A DNA stretch of 35,000 nucleotides from Chrysomallon squamiferum (taxonomy: Eukaryota > Mollusca > Gastropoda > Neomphalida > Peltospiridae), in contig CM022674.1 in the NCBI GenBank assembly GCA_012295275.1, positions 15,126,953 through 15,161,952 of the forward strand, written 5' to 3'. A model generated the notes under the pieces. It had not been told where the DNA came from and did no database searches. It saw only the letters and a list, made by a program, of their open reading frames with translations. Positions 10,244 through 19,420 of this stretch are shown piece after piece; within the stretch, counting starts at the first letter, position 1; every line of letters starts with the position of its first letter. Both the position numbers and the translations under genes were made by a program.

Positions 10244-10390
10244 TTTATATTATATTATATTATGTTATGTTATATTATATTATATTATTTTATATTATGT
10301 TATGTTATATTATATTATATTATATTATATTATATTATATTATATTATATTATATTATATTATATTATATTATATTATATTATATTATTA
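10244..10390. repeat. (TATTA)n pentanucleotide microsatellite
   Basis: Roughly 29 units of TATTA/ATATT include TATGT variants in the first half. A shorter array with the same unit is at 25976-26034. Confidence 0.96.
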
Positions 10391-10489
10391 TACATTTTGC
10401 TAGTCTATCAGCGGGAATCACTCACGACATCTAGTTAATCCATACATCATTATATCACTTTGTTTGAGTTTCTGTGTTTCTGCTTTATG

Positions 10490-10640
10490 TCTGTCTGTCT
10501 ATTTACCTACCCATCCATCCATCCATATATACATGCATGCGTGCATCGATCCATTCACCCACACATCCATCTATTAATCGATCAGTCTGAATGTCTGCCT
10601 GTCTGTATCTCTACCTACCTACCCATCAGACTGCTAACCA
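10490..10640. repeat. CTGT / CATC / CTAC tetranucleotide patchwork
   Basis: Short runs of GTCT, CCAT, CATG and CTAC units are mixed together. This is a highly mutated tetranucleotide region. Confidence 0.7.
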
Positions 10641-10710
10641 ATAAACCTGTCATGATATATTTTTTTTTTTCCTGTGAAAATTAATTAATAAATTTCTCTT
10701 TCTTTCTTTT

Positions 10711-10715
10711 TTCCT

Positions 10716-10750
<35 letters not shown>

Positions 10751-10768
10751 TCTAATTATTTATTTAAT
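10711..10768. repeat. (TTTA)n microsatellite
   Basis: About 12 TTTA units with a CTAA interruption near 10751. Confidence 0.93.
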
Positions 10769-10859
10769 ATTTATTGAAGGAAAAGAAGGGGGGAAAAAAG
10801 AAACTATAATGATACATCAAAATCTAACTACATTAAGAATGTATTTGTTATTAATTTCT

Positions 10860-11260
10860 GTACGTCTGTAAAAGACATCCGTTTCCATGATTACTAATTT
10901 ACGTAAATTACCGAGTTGAACAGCACGCCCAGTTCTAGACCGGCGAGTGTCTGTGAGACAGAGAAATGTCGAAGTATCGAGACTCACGCAAAAACCGAAC
11001 ACCAACCCTTGAGCTACAACTTGATTGACGAGCCCTTTATTTTTGACAGCAATTCTCGTCAGATAACTAATCTGGTTCCGTTACTTACGATCAACATTGG
11101 AGATTACGCTCAAGGGAGGCAACTCCGCGCCAGACAGGTTTTATTAATATTTGTTAGATGCTTGAGTGCAATTACAAGTTCGAGAATATCACTCTCGTAA
11201 AATGGCGGCGACTCGCGATGAATGCCGAGGGGAATGGTTTTAACATTATGAAGGTAAAAA
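10860..11260. other. GC-balanced island with GGGAGGCAAC element and ATGGCGGCG start context
   Basis: The island carries CAAGGGAGGCAACTCC at 11111-11126. On plus, AAAATGGCGGCG is at 11200-11210. The ATG at 11202 reads MAATRDECRGEWF and stops, and 10 bases later ATGAAG|GTAAAA gives a good donor (exon end 11253). This layout (CpG-rich, YY1-type motif, short open frame, donor) resembles a TATA-less first exon. On minus, a strong acceptor CATTTCTCTGTCTCACAG and a CTCG|GTAATT donor bound 39 open bases (10912-10950, TLAGLELGVLFNS). A plus frame is also open from about 10916 to 11200 without ATG. I cannot decide between promoter, exon and conserved non-coding element. Confidence 0.28.
11202..11253 (+). 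promoter_or_regulatory. possible first exon / upstream ORF with YY1-type motif
   Basis: The AAAATGGCGGCG word is the form in which YY1 sites often overlap initiator codons in TATA-less promoters. The 13-codon frame ends in TAA at 11243 and is followed by an AAG|GTAAAA donor. If it is an exon, it would be a 5' UTR exon with an upstream ORF or a start at the second ATG (11248). Confidence 0.2.
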
Positions 11261-11310
11261 CGGTGGAAATCAAAGCATAACCAGAGGCAAAGGAGGCACA
11301 GACAAATAAT

Positions 11311-11420
11311 GGTTTAGTTCGATGGTTAGAGCGTTAGAATAAGGTGCCATGGATTGTATCGTCAATTTATCACGATATTGTTACCTACGCTGGCGCATCA
11401 GAAATCTCAGTTTGAATTTT
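11311..11420 (+). other. tRNA-like segment with good A box
   Basis: TAGTTCGATGG at 11315-11325 matches the polymerase III A-box pattern TRGYNNARNGG with one mismatch and is followed by TTAGAGCG, as in a D-arm. No clean B box occurs at tRNA distance; CAGTTTGAATTTTG near 11409 is a decayed match but too far. A truncated tRNA-derived SINE is likelier than a tRNA gene. Confidence 0.25.
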
Positions 11421-11618
11421 GCTGTTTATGAGAAGGTTAATATAAAATTTTTTTGCAGCTAAATCATAAATGTTGCCTATAAAGTTCTGTGAGTAGGTTT
11501 CCTCTTTCATATCATCAATATAAAAAGAAATCCATAAAGTGTGGTCTCATAATGTTGAAATGTGTTGAAGTATGATTAAAAACGTTCGTTCAAACAAACA
11601 GTAGCACGTATTGTATCT

Positions 11619-11870
11619 GAGAGAGAGAGAGAGAGAGAGACAGATAGAGACAGACAGACACAGAGAGACAGAAAAAGAGATAGATAGAGACAGACAGATA
11701 GAGACAGACAGACACAGAGAGAGACACACAGAGAGACAGAACGAGAGAGAGAGAGGGAAAGTGAGAGAAGAAGAGAAAAAGAGAAAGAACACGGAGAGGG
11801 AGATGGAGATAGAGACAGAGAGAGAGGGAGAGAATGAAAAAGAAAAAGAAAGCAGACAGAGAGAACATAT
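11619..11870. repeat. GA / GACA / GATA complex microsatellite
   Basis: A pure GA start (11619-11640) is followed by GACA, GATA and CACA units. The word beginning CAGATAGAGACAGACAGAC occurs at 11641 and 11696, a 55-bp internal duplication. The tail is GA-rich with AAAG units. Confidence 0.93.
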
Positions 11871-12034
11871 TTACTAAATATTATCACCCTACAAATACAA
11901 ATAACAAAATGATGAAATATTAAATACAATGACATAAACTTGCAAATCAACTGAGGAATATCTAGACATTGCTACAATGACAGAAAATAAAGATCTGAAA
12001 TATCGAGAGAAAATGAATCAATATCGAAGCTCAC

Positions 12035-12095
12035 CTAAAAATATCTGAATGTAATTCACTTCAAACACAGCCGTGTATATATATACCACTTCTTT
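12035..12095 (-). other. weak exon-like segment on minus strand
   Basis: An acceptor-like GTTGCTCTGCGTCAG ends at 12096 and a TTTTTAG|GTGAGC donor starts at 12034. The 61 bases between are open in one frame (KEVVYIYTAVFEVNYIQIFL, phase 0 in, 1 out). The acceptor is only fair. It lies just beyond the stop of the candidate terminal exon 12116-12239, so the donor may belong to a longer version of that exon. Confidence 0.12.
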
Positions 12096-12115
12096 CTGAC
12101 GCAGAGCAACTTCAA

Positions 12116-12239
12116 TCAAAAAACCCAACGCTTTACAATCGCTAAAACAAATGCTGTTGTGACTGCTGCTACGGTTAACATCGTCGCCGATGAAGTACGA
12201 CTAGACCCCGTCCCAGCAGACGCCTTTTGGCTTCTAAAA
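12116..12239 (-). CDS. candidate terminal exon with hydrophobic C-terminus
   Basis: On minus, a long pyrimidine run (the poly(A) at 12253-12271 read backwards) leads to TATTACGGCAG at 12240 or, 6 bases on, TTTTAG at 12234. Both give phase 2 entry. The frame runs to TGA at 12116-12118. The peptide has a small-residue and Ser/Thr-rich part (SQKASAGTGSSRTSS), then a hydrophobic stretch (ATMLTVAAVTTAFVLAIV) and ends KRWVF. This order suggests a GPI-attachment signal or a single membrane span with a very short tail. The codons are mixed and GC-balanced, unlike the surrounding DNA. I recognise no family. The phase fits the donor of the candidate exon 24485-24535. A chance open frame is the main alternative. 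Confidence 0.3.
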
Positions 12240-12252
12240 CTGCCGTAATACT

Positions 12253-12271
12253 TAAAAAAAAAAAAAAAAAA
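12253..12271. repeat. poly(A) run
   Basis: There are about 19 A bases; on minus this is the pyrimidine tract of the acceptor at 12240. Confidence 0.85.
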
Positions 12272-12534
12272 AGACACACATTCGTCAATAGGATGTAAAT
12301 CGATGGATCTGTAGACCTGTAGGAGGGAATTTACGATAAAGAAGACTGAAAAGCGTAAACGAGGCTGGGATTCGGGCAAAGTGATACAGGATGTGCCATC
12401 TCGTGTTGCGGAGGTCAGCTAATTGTCCGTAACGATGTGGTATCGCTAGTCCGGATCTCGCCTCTGTTTTTGCAGCCGGAAATCGAACATCAGCCTTGAA
12501 ACAATTTTTATACTCTTTGATCTAATTTTAAGGG
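12272..12534. other. GC-balanced spacer with plus acceptor-like site
   Basis: A strong-looking CGCCTCTGTTTTTGCAG ends near 12476, but no donor follows before the poly(T). The minus strand shows GTTCGATTTCC, which resembles a B box, with no tRNA fold around it. Nothing can be called. Confidence 0.35.
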
Positions 12535-12561
12535 TTTTTTTTTTTTTTTTTTTTTTTTTTT
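12535..12561. repeat. poly(T) run
   Basis: There are 27 uninterrupted T bases. Confidence 0.9.
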
Positions 12562-12611
12562 CTTTTTGTCTCTTTTATATTTACTGTAGTGTCGTCTTTA
12601 TTACGACAAAA

Positions 12612-12838
12612 GCAACAACAACAACATCTACTACTACTGCTGCTACTACATCATACCACCACAGCAATAGTTATGGTAATGGAAGTAGTAACATCTGCAC
12701 CAAAAACAGTGGTAGCAACAGTAATAGTAGTTATAGTAGTAGTAGTACTGTAGTAGTATAATAGTAGAGACAGTAATACTAATAGTAGTAGTACAAGTGG
12801 TAGTAGTATAATAGTAGTAGTAGTAGTAGTAGTAGTAC

Positions 12839-12874
<36 letters not shown>

Positions 12875-12895
12875 CAGCAGCAAGAGTAGTAGTTT
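12612..12895. repeat. (AGT)n trinucleotide array with mixed units
   Basis: CAA, CTA and AGT units appear first, then a nearly pure AGT array at 12800-12880 ending in AGC units. Confidence 0.93.
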
Positions 12896-12939
12896 CATTT
12901 AAATTACCGATTTTCATTCGGTTGTTATATTAATACGTA

Positions 12940-13006
12940 CATGTATATATATATATATATACTTTTTTTTTTTTTTTTTTTTTTTTTTTATATATATATT
13001 TTTCTG
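12940..13006. repeat. (AT)n - poly(T) - (AT)n
   Basis: An AT dinucleotide run (12942-12961), 27 T bases (12963-12989) and a second AT run to 13000. Confidence 0.9.
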
Positions 13007-13103
13007 TTATGATAGTAATAGAAGACTGCATATATTTCATAAGAAACGCTTTCGGGCTGGTAGCTCTAGACAATTTGCATAAGGGATTTAAATCGTGTTT
13101 TAC

Positions 13104-13168
13104 CAGGCACTTTCTCTTGTGTTAACATCCTCCACTGTTTACACAGGCGAAGCGCTCGTACAATTCCT
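13104..13168 (-). other. exon-like segment with GA tract as pyrimidine tract
   Basis: On minus, the (CT)n complement of the GA tract leads into TCTTCAG|A, and a CCTG|GTAAAA donor closes it. The 65 bases are open in one frame (start GIVRALRLCKQW, phase 2 in, 1 out). On plus, a different acceptor (CCACTGTTTACACAG, ending 13146) opens a frame through the GA tract to an ATC|GTAAGC donor at 13261 and would encode an Arg-Glu repeat. The two readings compete and neither is strong. Confidence 0.13.
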
Positions 13169-13170
13169 CT

Positions 13171-13171
<1 letters not shown>

Positions 13172-13231
<60 letters not shown>
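13172..13231. repeat. (GA)n microsatellite
   Basis: A pure 60-bp run bordering the duplicated block that starts at 13245. Confidence 0.96.
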
Positions 13232-13233
<2 letters not shown>

Positions 13234-13244
13234 TCTGTTCAGTG

Positions 13245-13459
13245 CAGCCGCAGATCAATCGTAAGCAACGAGTACCAGTCGGGCCTTCGAGGAGGTTCCT
13301 GATCCAAGTGGACCAGTTCAGCGGAGGGCGGCCGCAGATCAATCGTGAGAGAGTGCTTGAGAGAGAGAGAGTACCAGTCGGGAGAGAGAGAGAGAGAGAG
13401 AGGAGGTTAAGCGTAGCTGATCCAAGTGGACCAGTTGTGTGAGATTACTACGCGGAGGG
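13245..13459. repeat. tandem duplication interleaved with GA tracts
   Basis: Two copies share, in order, GCCGCAGATCAATCGT (13247, 13331), GAGTACCAGTCGGG (13270, 13369), a GAGGAGGTT word (about 13290, 13401), TGATCCAAGTGGACCAGTT (13300, 13418) and GCGGAGGG (13321, 13452). Copy 1 is 84 bp and has no GA tract. Copy 2 is about 130 bp because GA tracts have grown inside it at three points. The shared words are GC-rich, unlike the flanks. Confidence 0.93.
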
Positions 13460-13494
13460 TAATCCTCAGAGAGAGAAAAGCTTCATCGCTGGAT

Positions 13495-13708
<214 letters not shown>

Positions 13709-13814
13709 ATCCATAAATAATTTGAGAAAAACTTGATAAATTACTTGGGAACAAATTGCGAAAGTGAAAGAACGAAGGATAGATCGATCCTTGTTTAATT
13801 TATCTTCATGTTTT

Positions 13815-14040
13815 ATACATACATACATACATACATTTACATATTATATACATACATACATATATATATATTAATTGAATTACTCATTCATTTAATTTTA
13901 TGTTTGTATGTTTATTATTTCATTTATTTAGTTAATACTTTGGTAGACATTTATTTGTTATTTATTTATTTTTCATACTTTCTTTCAACCTTTCTTATTT
14001 TTTTTCCCTATTAGCTTTGTTTGTTTATTATTTATTTTCT
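13815..14040. repeat. CATA / TATT tetranucleotide patchwork
   Basis: CATA units (13817-13860) are followed by an AT run and scattered TTTA/TATT units. Confidence 0.75.
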
Positions 14041-14087
14041 AACATATCTGATTTCGTCATATTCTCTAATGATCCAGCCGAATCCAC

Positions 14088-14207
14088 ATGCTCTGAAATA
14101 AACTAGACGATCCCAGAATGCTCTGCAACGACGTATATAATCCCACAATGCTCTGCAATCACCCAGACGGCTCTTCCATGCTCTGCAAATACCCCACCAT
14201 GATCTGA
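14088..14207. repeat. 30-bp minisatellite, ATGCTCTGCAA unit
   Basis: ATGCTCTG occurs at 14088, 14118, 14148 and 14178, exactly 30 bp apart, with a changed copy ATGATCTG at 14199. Two of the copies are preceded by ATCCCAGA or ATCCCACA, so the junction reads CCCAGAATGC / CCCACAATGC. That word resembles the core of the vertebrate ZNF143/STAF site. The rest of each unit has diverged. Confidence 0.9.
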
Positions 14208-14525
14208 CATGTCATGAATTAACCCAATCCCATCAAGCTTTGCAATGTGCCCCTGACATTTATAATGGTGTCACTCCCTGTTTTCGATCTTGACAGCTCT
14301 GCTAATAAAAGTCTTGCGGATTTGTGTGCAATGCAAAATGAGACTATTCAGTGTACTTTGGTTTGATAACGAAGTTGGTACTTGGATGAGAAGATACAAT
14401 AAAGAGTAAAAGAGATAACCGATCCGATTTTAACTTCGTCAATATTTGATTATATCAATCGGAAGATGTTCTGATATATCAACATGGCGGCGATTGATTT
14501 GTCTGGATTAAAAAGACCGCCTGAT

Positions 14526-14528
<3 letters not shown>
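14208..14528. other. unique spacer with an ATGGCGGCG word
   Basis: The region has near-balanced composition. CAACATGGCGGCG at 14481-14492 on plus opens 15 codons (MAAIDLSGLKRPPDR) running straight into the poly(T). No donor is present in that frame. It may be a decayed promoter or start-codon region. Confidence 0.3.
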
Positions 14529-14559
<31 letters not shown>

Positions 14560-14645
14560 CTTTTTAACAGTTTGACTTTTTTCATTTCTTTTTTTAAAGT
14601 TTGTTTTACAGACGTTATAATATTTCAAAAAAAAAAAAAAAAAAA
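14529..14645. repeat. poly(T) and poly(A) runs, inverted pair
   Basis: There are 31 T bases at 14529-14559 and 19 A bases at 14627-14645, with 67 bases between. They can pair as a hairpin. Confidence 0.92.
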
Positions 14646-15135
14646 GTGATTTAGAAGCTTTTGTAAATCTCAAACTCTTGACAAGAATTTAAAACACACA
14701 AACACTGCAGAATCAATTCTCTTTACTTTCTTTAAATTTTAAAAAATTGTGTCTTTTTTTACACTTCTAATTACTTAAACAGATTTTTTCTTTCAAATTC
14801 TTTCTTTTCTATTCCTAATCTTTCTTTTATTTCGTTTTTTCTTTGAAAACATTCTCTTTTATTAACTTTTATATTGTCATATTTATTTCCATCTCTTTCT
14901 TTTCGTTTTTAAAACAGAAAATTCATCACTTTTTAATCTTTTATTATTATTTTTTTTCTTTTCTTTTCAGTTTTCTTCCGTTTTTTGTCAGCTCTCGCGG
15001 ACTTTTATTCATTGTTTGTTTGTTCGTTGTTCTATTGTTGCCATTTTTTTTTTTTTTTAATTTAATTTAATTTTATACAGTTTATATATTCCTTTCTTTT
15101 CTTCTTTCTTTTATATCTTCTCTTTTTCATTCTTT
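14646..15135. other. T-rich spacer
   Basis: Strongly T-rich on plus (TTTCTTTC words). TCTTTTCTTTTCAG at about 14957-14970 is acceptor-like, but no donor follows. Nothing further is seen. Confidence 0.5.
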
Positions 15136-15138
15136 CTT

Positions 15139-15169
<31 letters not shown>

Positions 15170-15192
15170 TTATTATTATTATTATTATTGTA
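15136..15192. repeat. compound (CTT)n-(ATT)n microsatellite
   Basis: CTT units pass directly into ATT units, then ATCATC words. Confidence 0.93.
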
Positions 15193-15519
15193 TCATCATC
15201 ATCATGATAATGAATTCCAATTTATTATTATCATATCAGCATTTTATTTTATTCTGTTTTTGTGTGAATTTTATTTCTTTTATATGACTCTCATCATTCT
15301 TATTTTTATTTATTTGTTTATTTTTAATATCGCATAAAATACATGTGAAAACGGCCGCTTTTGATACTCCAGTTTAATAACTTATTTGTTTCAAATTTAT
15401 TTATCCCTCTTGTTGTTTTCTTCCTTACATATTTCATTCCGTTTTCAACAACCCTTCAATTTCGTTTTCATCACTTTTATATCATAATCGTTAATATTTG
15501 TTTCTCTTTTTTTCTCGGA

Positions 15520-15645
15520 GCACTTAGCAACAATACATATGACATTCAGGGGAGACAATGCACTGCTGAGGACTCTTTATGTCATCGAGCACTGTCAATA
15601 TTACGTCATTATCAAAGGCAGACAGTTAAGTGTAATCGCACTTAA
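15520..15645 (+). other. cysteine-containing open frame after an acceptor-like site
   Basis: A pyrimidine-rich stretch (TTTCTCTTTTTTTCTCGGAG, then CACTTAG) is followed by a frame running to TAA at 15645. The peptide begins SNNTYDIQGRQC, continues TAEDSLCHRALSILRHYQR and ends QTVKCNRT. The spacing C-6-C-16-C matches the first, second and last cysteines of one GFR-alpha/GAS1 repeat, but the middle cysteine is missing, so the resemblance may be accidental. The same block contains a 66-bp imperfect duplication. I do not assign a function. Confidence 0.15.
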
Positions 15646-15664
15646 TGACATGGAGCACTGTCAA
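15580..15664. repeat. 66-bp-period imperfect duplication
   Basis: TGTCATCGAGCACTGTCAA at 15580 and TGACATGGAGCACTGTCAA at 15646 differ at two positions. The material between has no clear repeat. Confidence 0.8.
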
Positions 15665-15848
15665 CAAAAGGAAACAAAACTTGTTTAATGGTTATTAACA
15701 GGGGATGAGAGATTGTTACAGAGTACACATCCAGTGTTTGATGTCTGTAAGTTATATTTTACTTAGTGCGGAATCATCTCATGTGATTCAGTATAATCAA
15801 ATACTAACTGTGTTATAACTGCATTAGGAGTAGCCAGAATAATAGTAT

Positions 15849-15879
15849 TAAAAATAATAATAATAATAACAATAACAAC

Positions 15880-15911
<32 letters not shown>

Positions 15912-15935
15912 TAATAGCAGCAAAAGTAATAATAA
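15849..15935. repeat. (AAT)n microsatellite with AAC units
   Basis: AAT units are interrupted by ACA/AAC words. Confidence 0.93.
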
Positions 15936-16510
15936 TAATAGACGTTATAAAGACACGCATTCACACATACATGTAGAAACACAGACATCCATAGACAGTT
16001 GTTGTGTGTCCTTGTGTGTGTCCTTGTGTGTGTGTGTAAGTGTAAACATCTCTTTATTTCACATCAACAAATACTAATTACAACTTTTTTCTTCTGTATA
16101 AAACAAATACTTTTCTCATTTTGTTTCCTATTCATATATCTATATATATATATATATATATATGGTTATTAAATAATATATATATTTCTATTATAAATGA
16201 AAAAGGAGCTGTCATCACATTATTCATTTGATTCTGTTTACTTCACGTACGTAATAAAATATGTATGTAAATCTCTGTCTAAATAACAAATACACGCTGG
16301 TTTGCCTTGAAGCTATATGTGTCACTATTCCCAGCAGAGACATCTTTACCAGTAAGTTAGACAGATGTAGAATTCAAAATACACATTAAAACATTTTTAT
16401 TTCGTGCATGATTAGTTTTGGTTGGTTTTGTTTTTGGGGTTGATTGTTTTGTTTTATTATTTATTTATATTTTTTTTTTTTTTTTTTATTGTTATTTTTA
16501 GCCTTTTTAT
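15936..16510. other. spacer with GT and AT runs
   Basis: A TGTGTGTCCTTG triplet of words lies at 16003-16036 and an AT dinucleotide run at 16139-16163. An ACCA|GTAAGT donor-like site near 16351 has only weak acceptors before it. A poly(T) run lies near 16470-16488. Confidence 0.5.
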
Positions 16511-16511
16511 T

Positions 16512-16518
16512 ATTATGT

Positions 16519-16566
<48 letters not shown>

Positions 16567-16710
16567 TTATTTATCTATTTTTTATTTTTTTTTATTATTA
16601 TTATGATTTTTTTTTTTTTTTGTTGTTGTTGTTTTGTTTTTTTTGTCTGTTTTTTATTGTCTTTTTTTTATTATTTTTATTTGTTTTTTTTTTTTGACAT
16701 GAAATTTGGT
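16512..16710. repeat. (TTTA)n and T-rich low-complexity DNA
   Basis: About 14 TTTA units to 16568, then T-rich sequence with GTT runs (16620-16635). Confidence 0.93.
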
Positions 16711-16714
16711 ATTT

Positions 16715-16843
16715 ATGGCTGTTAAAAGGATTTATGAAATATGTGTAAATGGATATACAGTTGTCTGGGGATGGATTAATACTACATTTTCTGTGACATT
16801 TTTCTCTGCGAATGTAACTGATTCTGCGTATGTGTCCGTATGA
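16715..16843 (+). other. short ATG-initiated open frame, unknown
   Basis: An ATG at 16715 opens 42 codons (start MAVKRIYEICVNGYTVVWGW, end NVTDSAYVSV) to TGA at 16843. It is outside simple repeats. No splice pair or homology is recognised. The size is within chance expectation. Confidence 0.1.
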
Positions 16844-16867
16844 GTATTAAAGCGTACGAATATGTAT

Positions 16868-17092
16868 AAACAACAAAAACAAACAACAAACAAACAAACA
16901 AACAAATAAATTCAAATAAATAAATAAATAAAAGAAATCAAATAAATAATTAAATAAATAAATAAATACATAAATAAATAAATAAATTCAAATAAATAAT
17001 TAAATGAATAAATAAGTAATCAAAAATAGAAATAAATAAGTATGTGAATAAATAAATAAATAAATAAAATAAATAAATAAATAAATGAAATA
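16868..17092. repeat. (AAAC)n - (AAAT)n low-complexity block
   Basis: CAAA units are followed by about 190 bases of AAAT units broken by TTCAAAT and GAAT variants. Confidence 0.93.
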
Positions 17093-17182
17093 TAACGTTA
17101 AATAATCCATGTGAAAGAAAAACAGATTATTTAAAATTATTAGATATAATTATGGGTGCGTATTTTTTTGTGTATATGTGAA

Positions 17183-17212
17183 TGTGTGTTGTGTGTGTGT
17201 GTGTGGTGTGTT

Positions 17213-17261
<49 letters not shown>

Positions 17262-17262
17262 G
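17183..17262. repeat. (GT)n - (AT)n compound microsatellite
   Basis: GT runs (17186-17212) then AT units (17215-17259). Such mixed purine-pyrimidine alternation favours unusual helix forms. Confidence 0.93.
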
Positions 17263-17439
17263 TGTGCGTGATTTTATTAACTATATATTTATATTTATTT
17301 TTAATTTTTCAGTTATTTTTTTAAAATTTAAATCATATTCCATTTCATTTATTTTCATTCTTCACCTTCCTTCCTTCTTTCCTTCCTTCGTTTCTACTTT
17401 CTCCACTTCATTACAAATATAACTTTGTAAACATCACTC

Positions 17440-18190
17440 TGCTTTTAACTAAGATTAATGGATTACATCTCAATCAGCTACAAAACCATTCTGGTAAGAA
17501 TGTCAACGCCTAGACAGATATTCTGTAACATTCGTCGATAGAATCCCGAGAGATGTTCAAGAACAGATGAGATCCCTGAATTGTAAGAATTCATCATGGT
17601 ATCGAGAGGAAATAAAACTGTCACTGTACGAGATATTTTTATAAACTAGCTCCTAGGTTTGACTGGTGATAGGAAAAATGAAAAATAGAATTTGGAAGAT
17701 TTTTAATCTTTCGTTTCTTCCAGTTATATGACAAATCTTTAATTTTATTTATTTATTTATTTTTTTGTAGTGTCTGTCCGTTTCTCTTTCATTGCAAATA
17801 TGTCTCACTGACTATTTGAAATAAAACTTTCGTTTTTAATATGTCTGTGTCTCTGTCTGTCTGTTTGTGTGATGATTTAACCATCATCCATCTATCCATG
17901 CATGAACTCAAATGTCTATTCTTATCAAAGGCTAAAGACACCGTCCAAGGTAAACTGTTGAAAATTATCATCAAAATCTAACATCTATAAAATACTTTAA
18001 AAGCTGTTACAGCTTCTTTGGTCTCATTTCTGTACCAGCTGCTACCGTACGTACCAGAATTGTGAAATAGCCACTAAATATTTTCTCTCTAAATCATTTT
18101 CTAAAATTACTCACAATGACGTGTGGAATCAAGAGTCCTGTTTGAATCTTCGGTTGCGTTCAGTTAGTTATTTCTCTTGGGACTGGTGAT
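17440..18190 (+). other. unique spacer with several weak open frames
   Basis: A frame around 17501-17645 reads without stop for about 46 codons (includes RIPRDVQEQMRSLNC and WYREEIKLSLYEIFL). At 18039, after a strong acceptor (CTTTGGTCTCATTTCTGTACCAG), a second frame is open for 49 codons to TGA at 18189 (start CYRTYQNCEIATKYF). Neither has a matching donor nor a known family. Terminal exons or chance frames are both possible. Confidence 0.18.
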
Positions 18191-18411
18191 ACCTAGCCTG
18201 AAGACAAAACCGACTTGAAATGGGCGGTGTTAAACAGATTTTGGCATAAATATTTTATTACGTACCTACATTAAACAGAATAACTCCCAGTCGTGTCCAG
18301 AAGCTACTTTTCAGTACCCGAGAAATCTCATAACGACAAATGAAACATGAACGTTTTAGAAATCACTTTGTTTTATGGGTGCCAGCAATTTCCGTTGTTT
18401 TGTCTAAAGAA

Positions 18412-18484
18412 GAAAAAGAAAAAGAAGTAGACTAAGAAGAAGAAGAACTAAAATGAAGAAAAAAAGAAGAAGATAATAAAGAAA

Positions 18485-18518
<34 letters not shown>

Positions 18519-18614
18519 TAATTACTACTACTACTGCTACCACAGTTATTGTTAATAACTATAATAATGTTGATGATAACAGCAACAACAACAACAACAA
18601 AAACAACAACATCT

Positions 18615-18665
<51 letters not shown>
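18412..18665. repeat. GAA / ACT / AAC / AAT trinucleotide array
   Basis: GAAGAA words, about 12 ACT units (18485-18535), AAC units and a pure AAT run (18618-18664). Confidence 0.93.
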
Positions 18666-18666
<1 letters not shown>

Positions 18667-18774
18667 TAAAAACACTGGTTTTACAAAAATGCAGATTCAG
18701 TGTTTCTGTATTGACAGAAATGATTTATTCCTCGTTCTCTCGATGGTGTGAATATAAATTCAAATTAAACCACA

Positions 18775-18905
18775 TTCTTGACATGGCGACCGGATACTGA
18801 CCCATCAAAGCCTCGATCTGACGATCTAAGTTGACCAACCGTAACACTGGAGACATCAACCTGACACTTCTCACCAGCGGACCAATGGGAATGCGTATTT
18901 AAATA
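18775..18905. other. small GC-balanced island with CCAAT word
   Basis: On plus, GGACCAATGGG (18879-18889) is followed by TATTTAAATA (18896-18905), a CCAAT/TATA-like pair but closer together than usual. On minus, a frame reading THSHWSAGEKCQVDVSSV and then RHVKNVV ends in TAA, with a CTG|GTGAGA donor-like site inside it. Promoter or exon is possible; neither is established. Confidence 0.2.
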
Positions 18906-19030
18906 AACTCTTTTGTTATTCAGCCCATGCAAAGTGGTTTTAGACAACATTGAAATTTGTTCAGCGTATTTTCTTTCCGAATGTATTTTGAATATAAATA
19001 ATTCTGATCCCATCGTTGTCTGTGTCTCTC

Positions 19031-19420
<390 letters not shown>

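Noticed and set aside
10916-11200. 94-codon plus frame as a gene
   Set aside because: It starts at TTG rather than ATG, has no splice pair, and competes with minus-strand exon-like signals in the same island; kept only as part of the island description.
11459-11488. TTTTTTTGCAG to GTGAGT pair enclosing 30 bases on plus
   Set aside because: Both splice words are good, but all three frames contain a stop, so it is not an internal coding exon, and a 30-base non-coding exon is unlikely.
12400-12500. GTTCGATTTCC on minus as a tRNA B box
   Set aside because: No A box at the right distance and no foldable T, anticodon or acceptor stems around it.
15702-15746. 45-bp plus segment before TCT|GTAAGT
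   Set aside because: The acceptor is poor and two frames are open, so there is no coding preference; too short to support.
18114-18222. Minus segment between GTTTTGTCTTCAG and TTGT|GTGAGT
   Set aside because: Strong splice words, but all frames have early stops; it could only be a non-coding exon and nothing else supports it.
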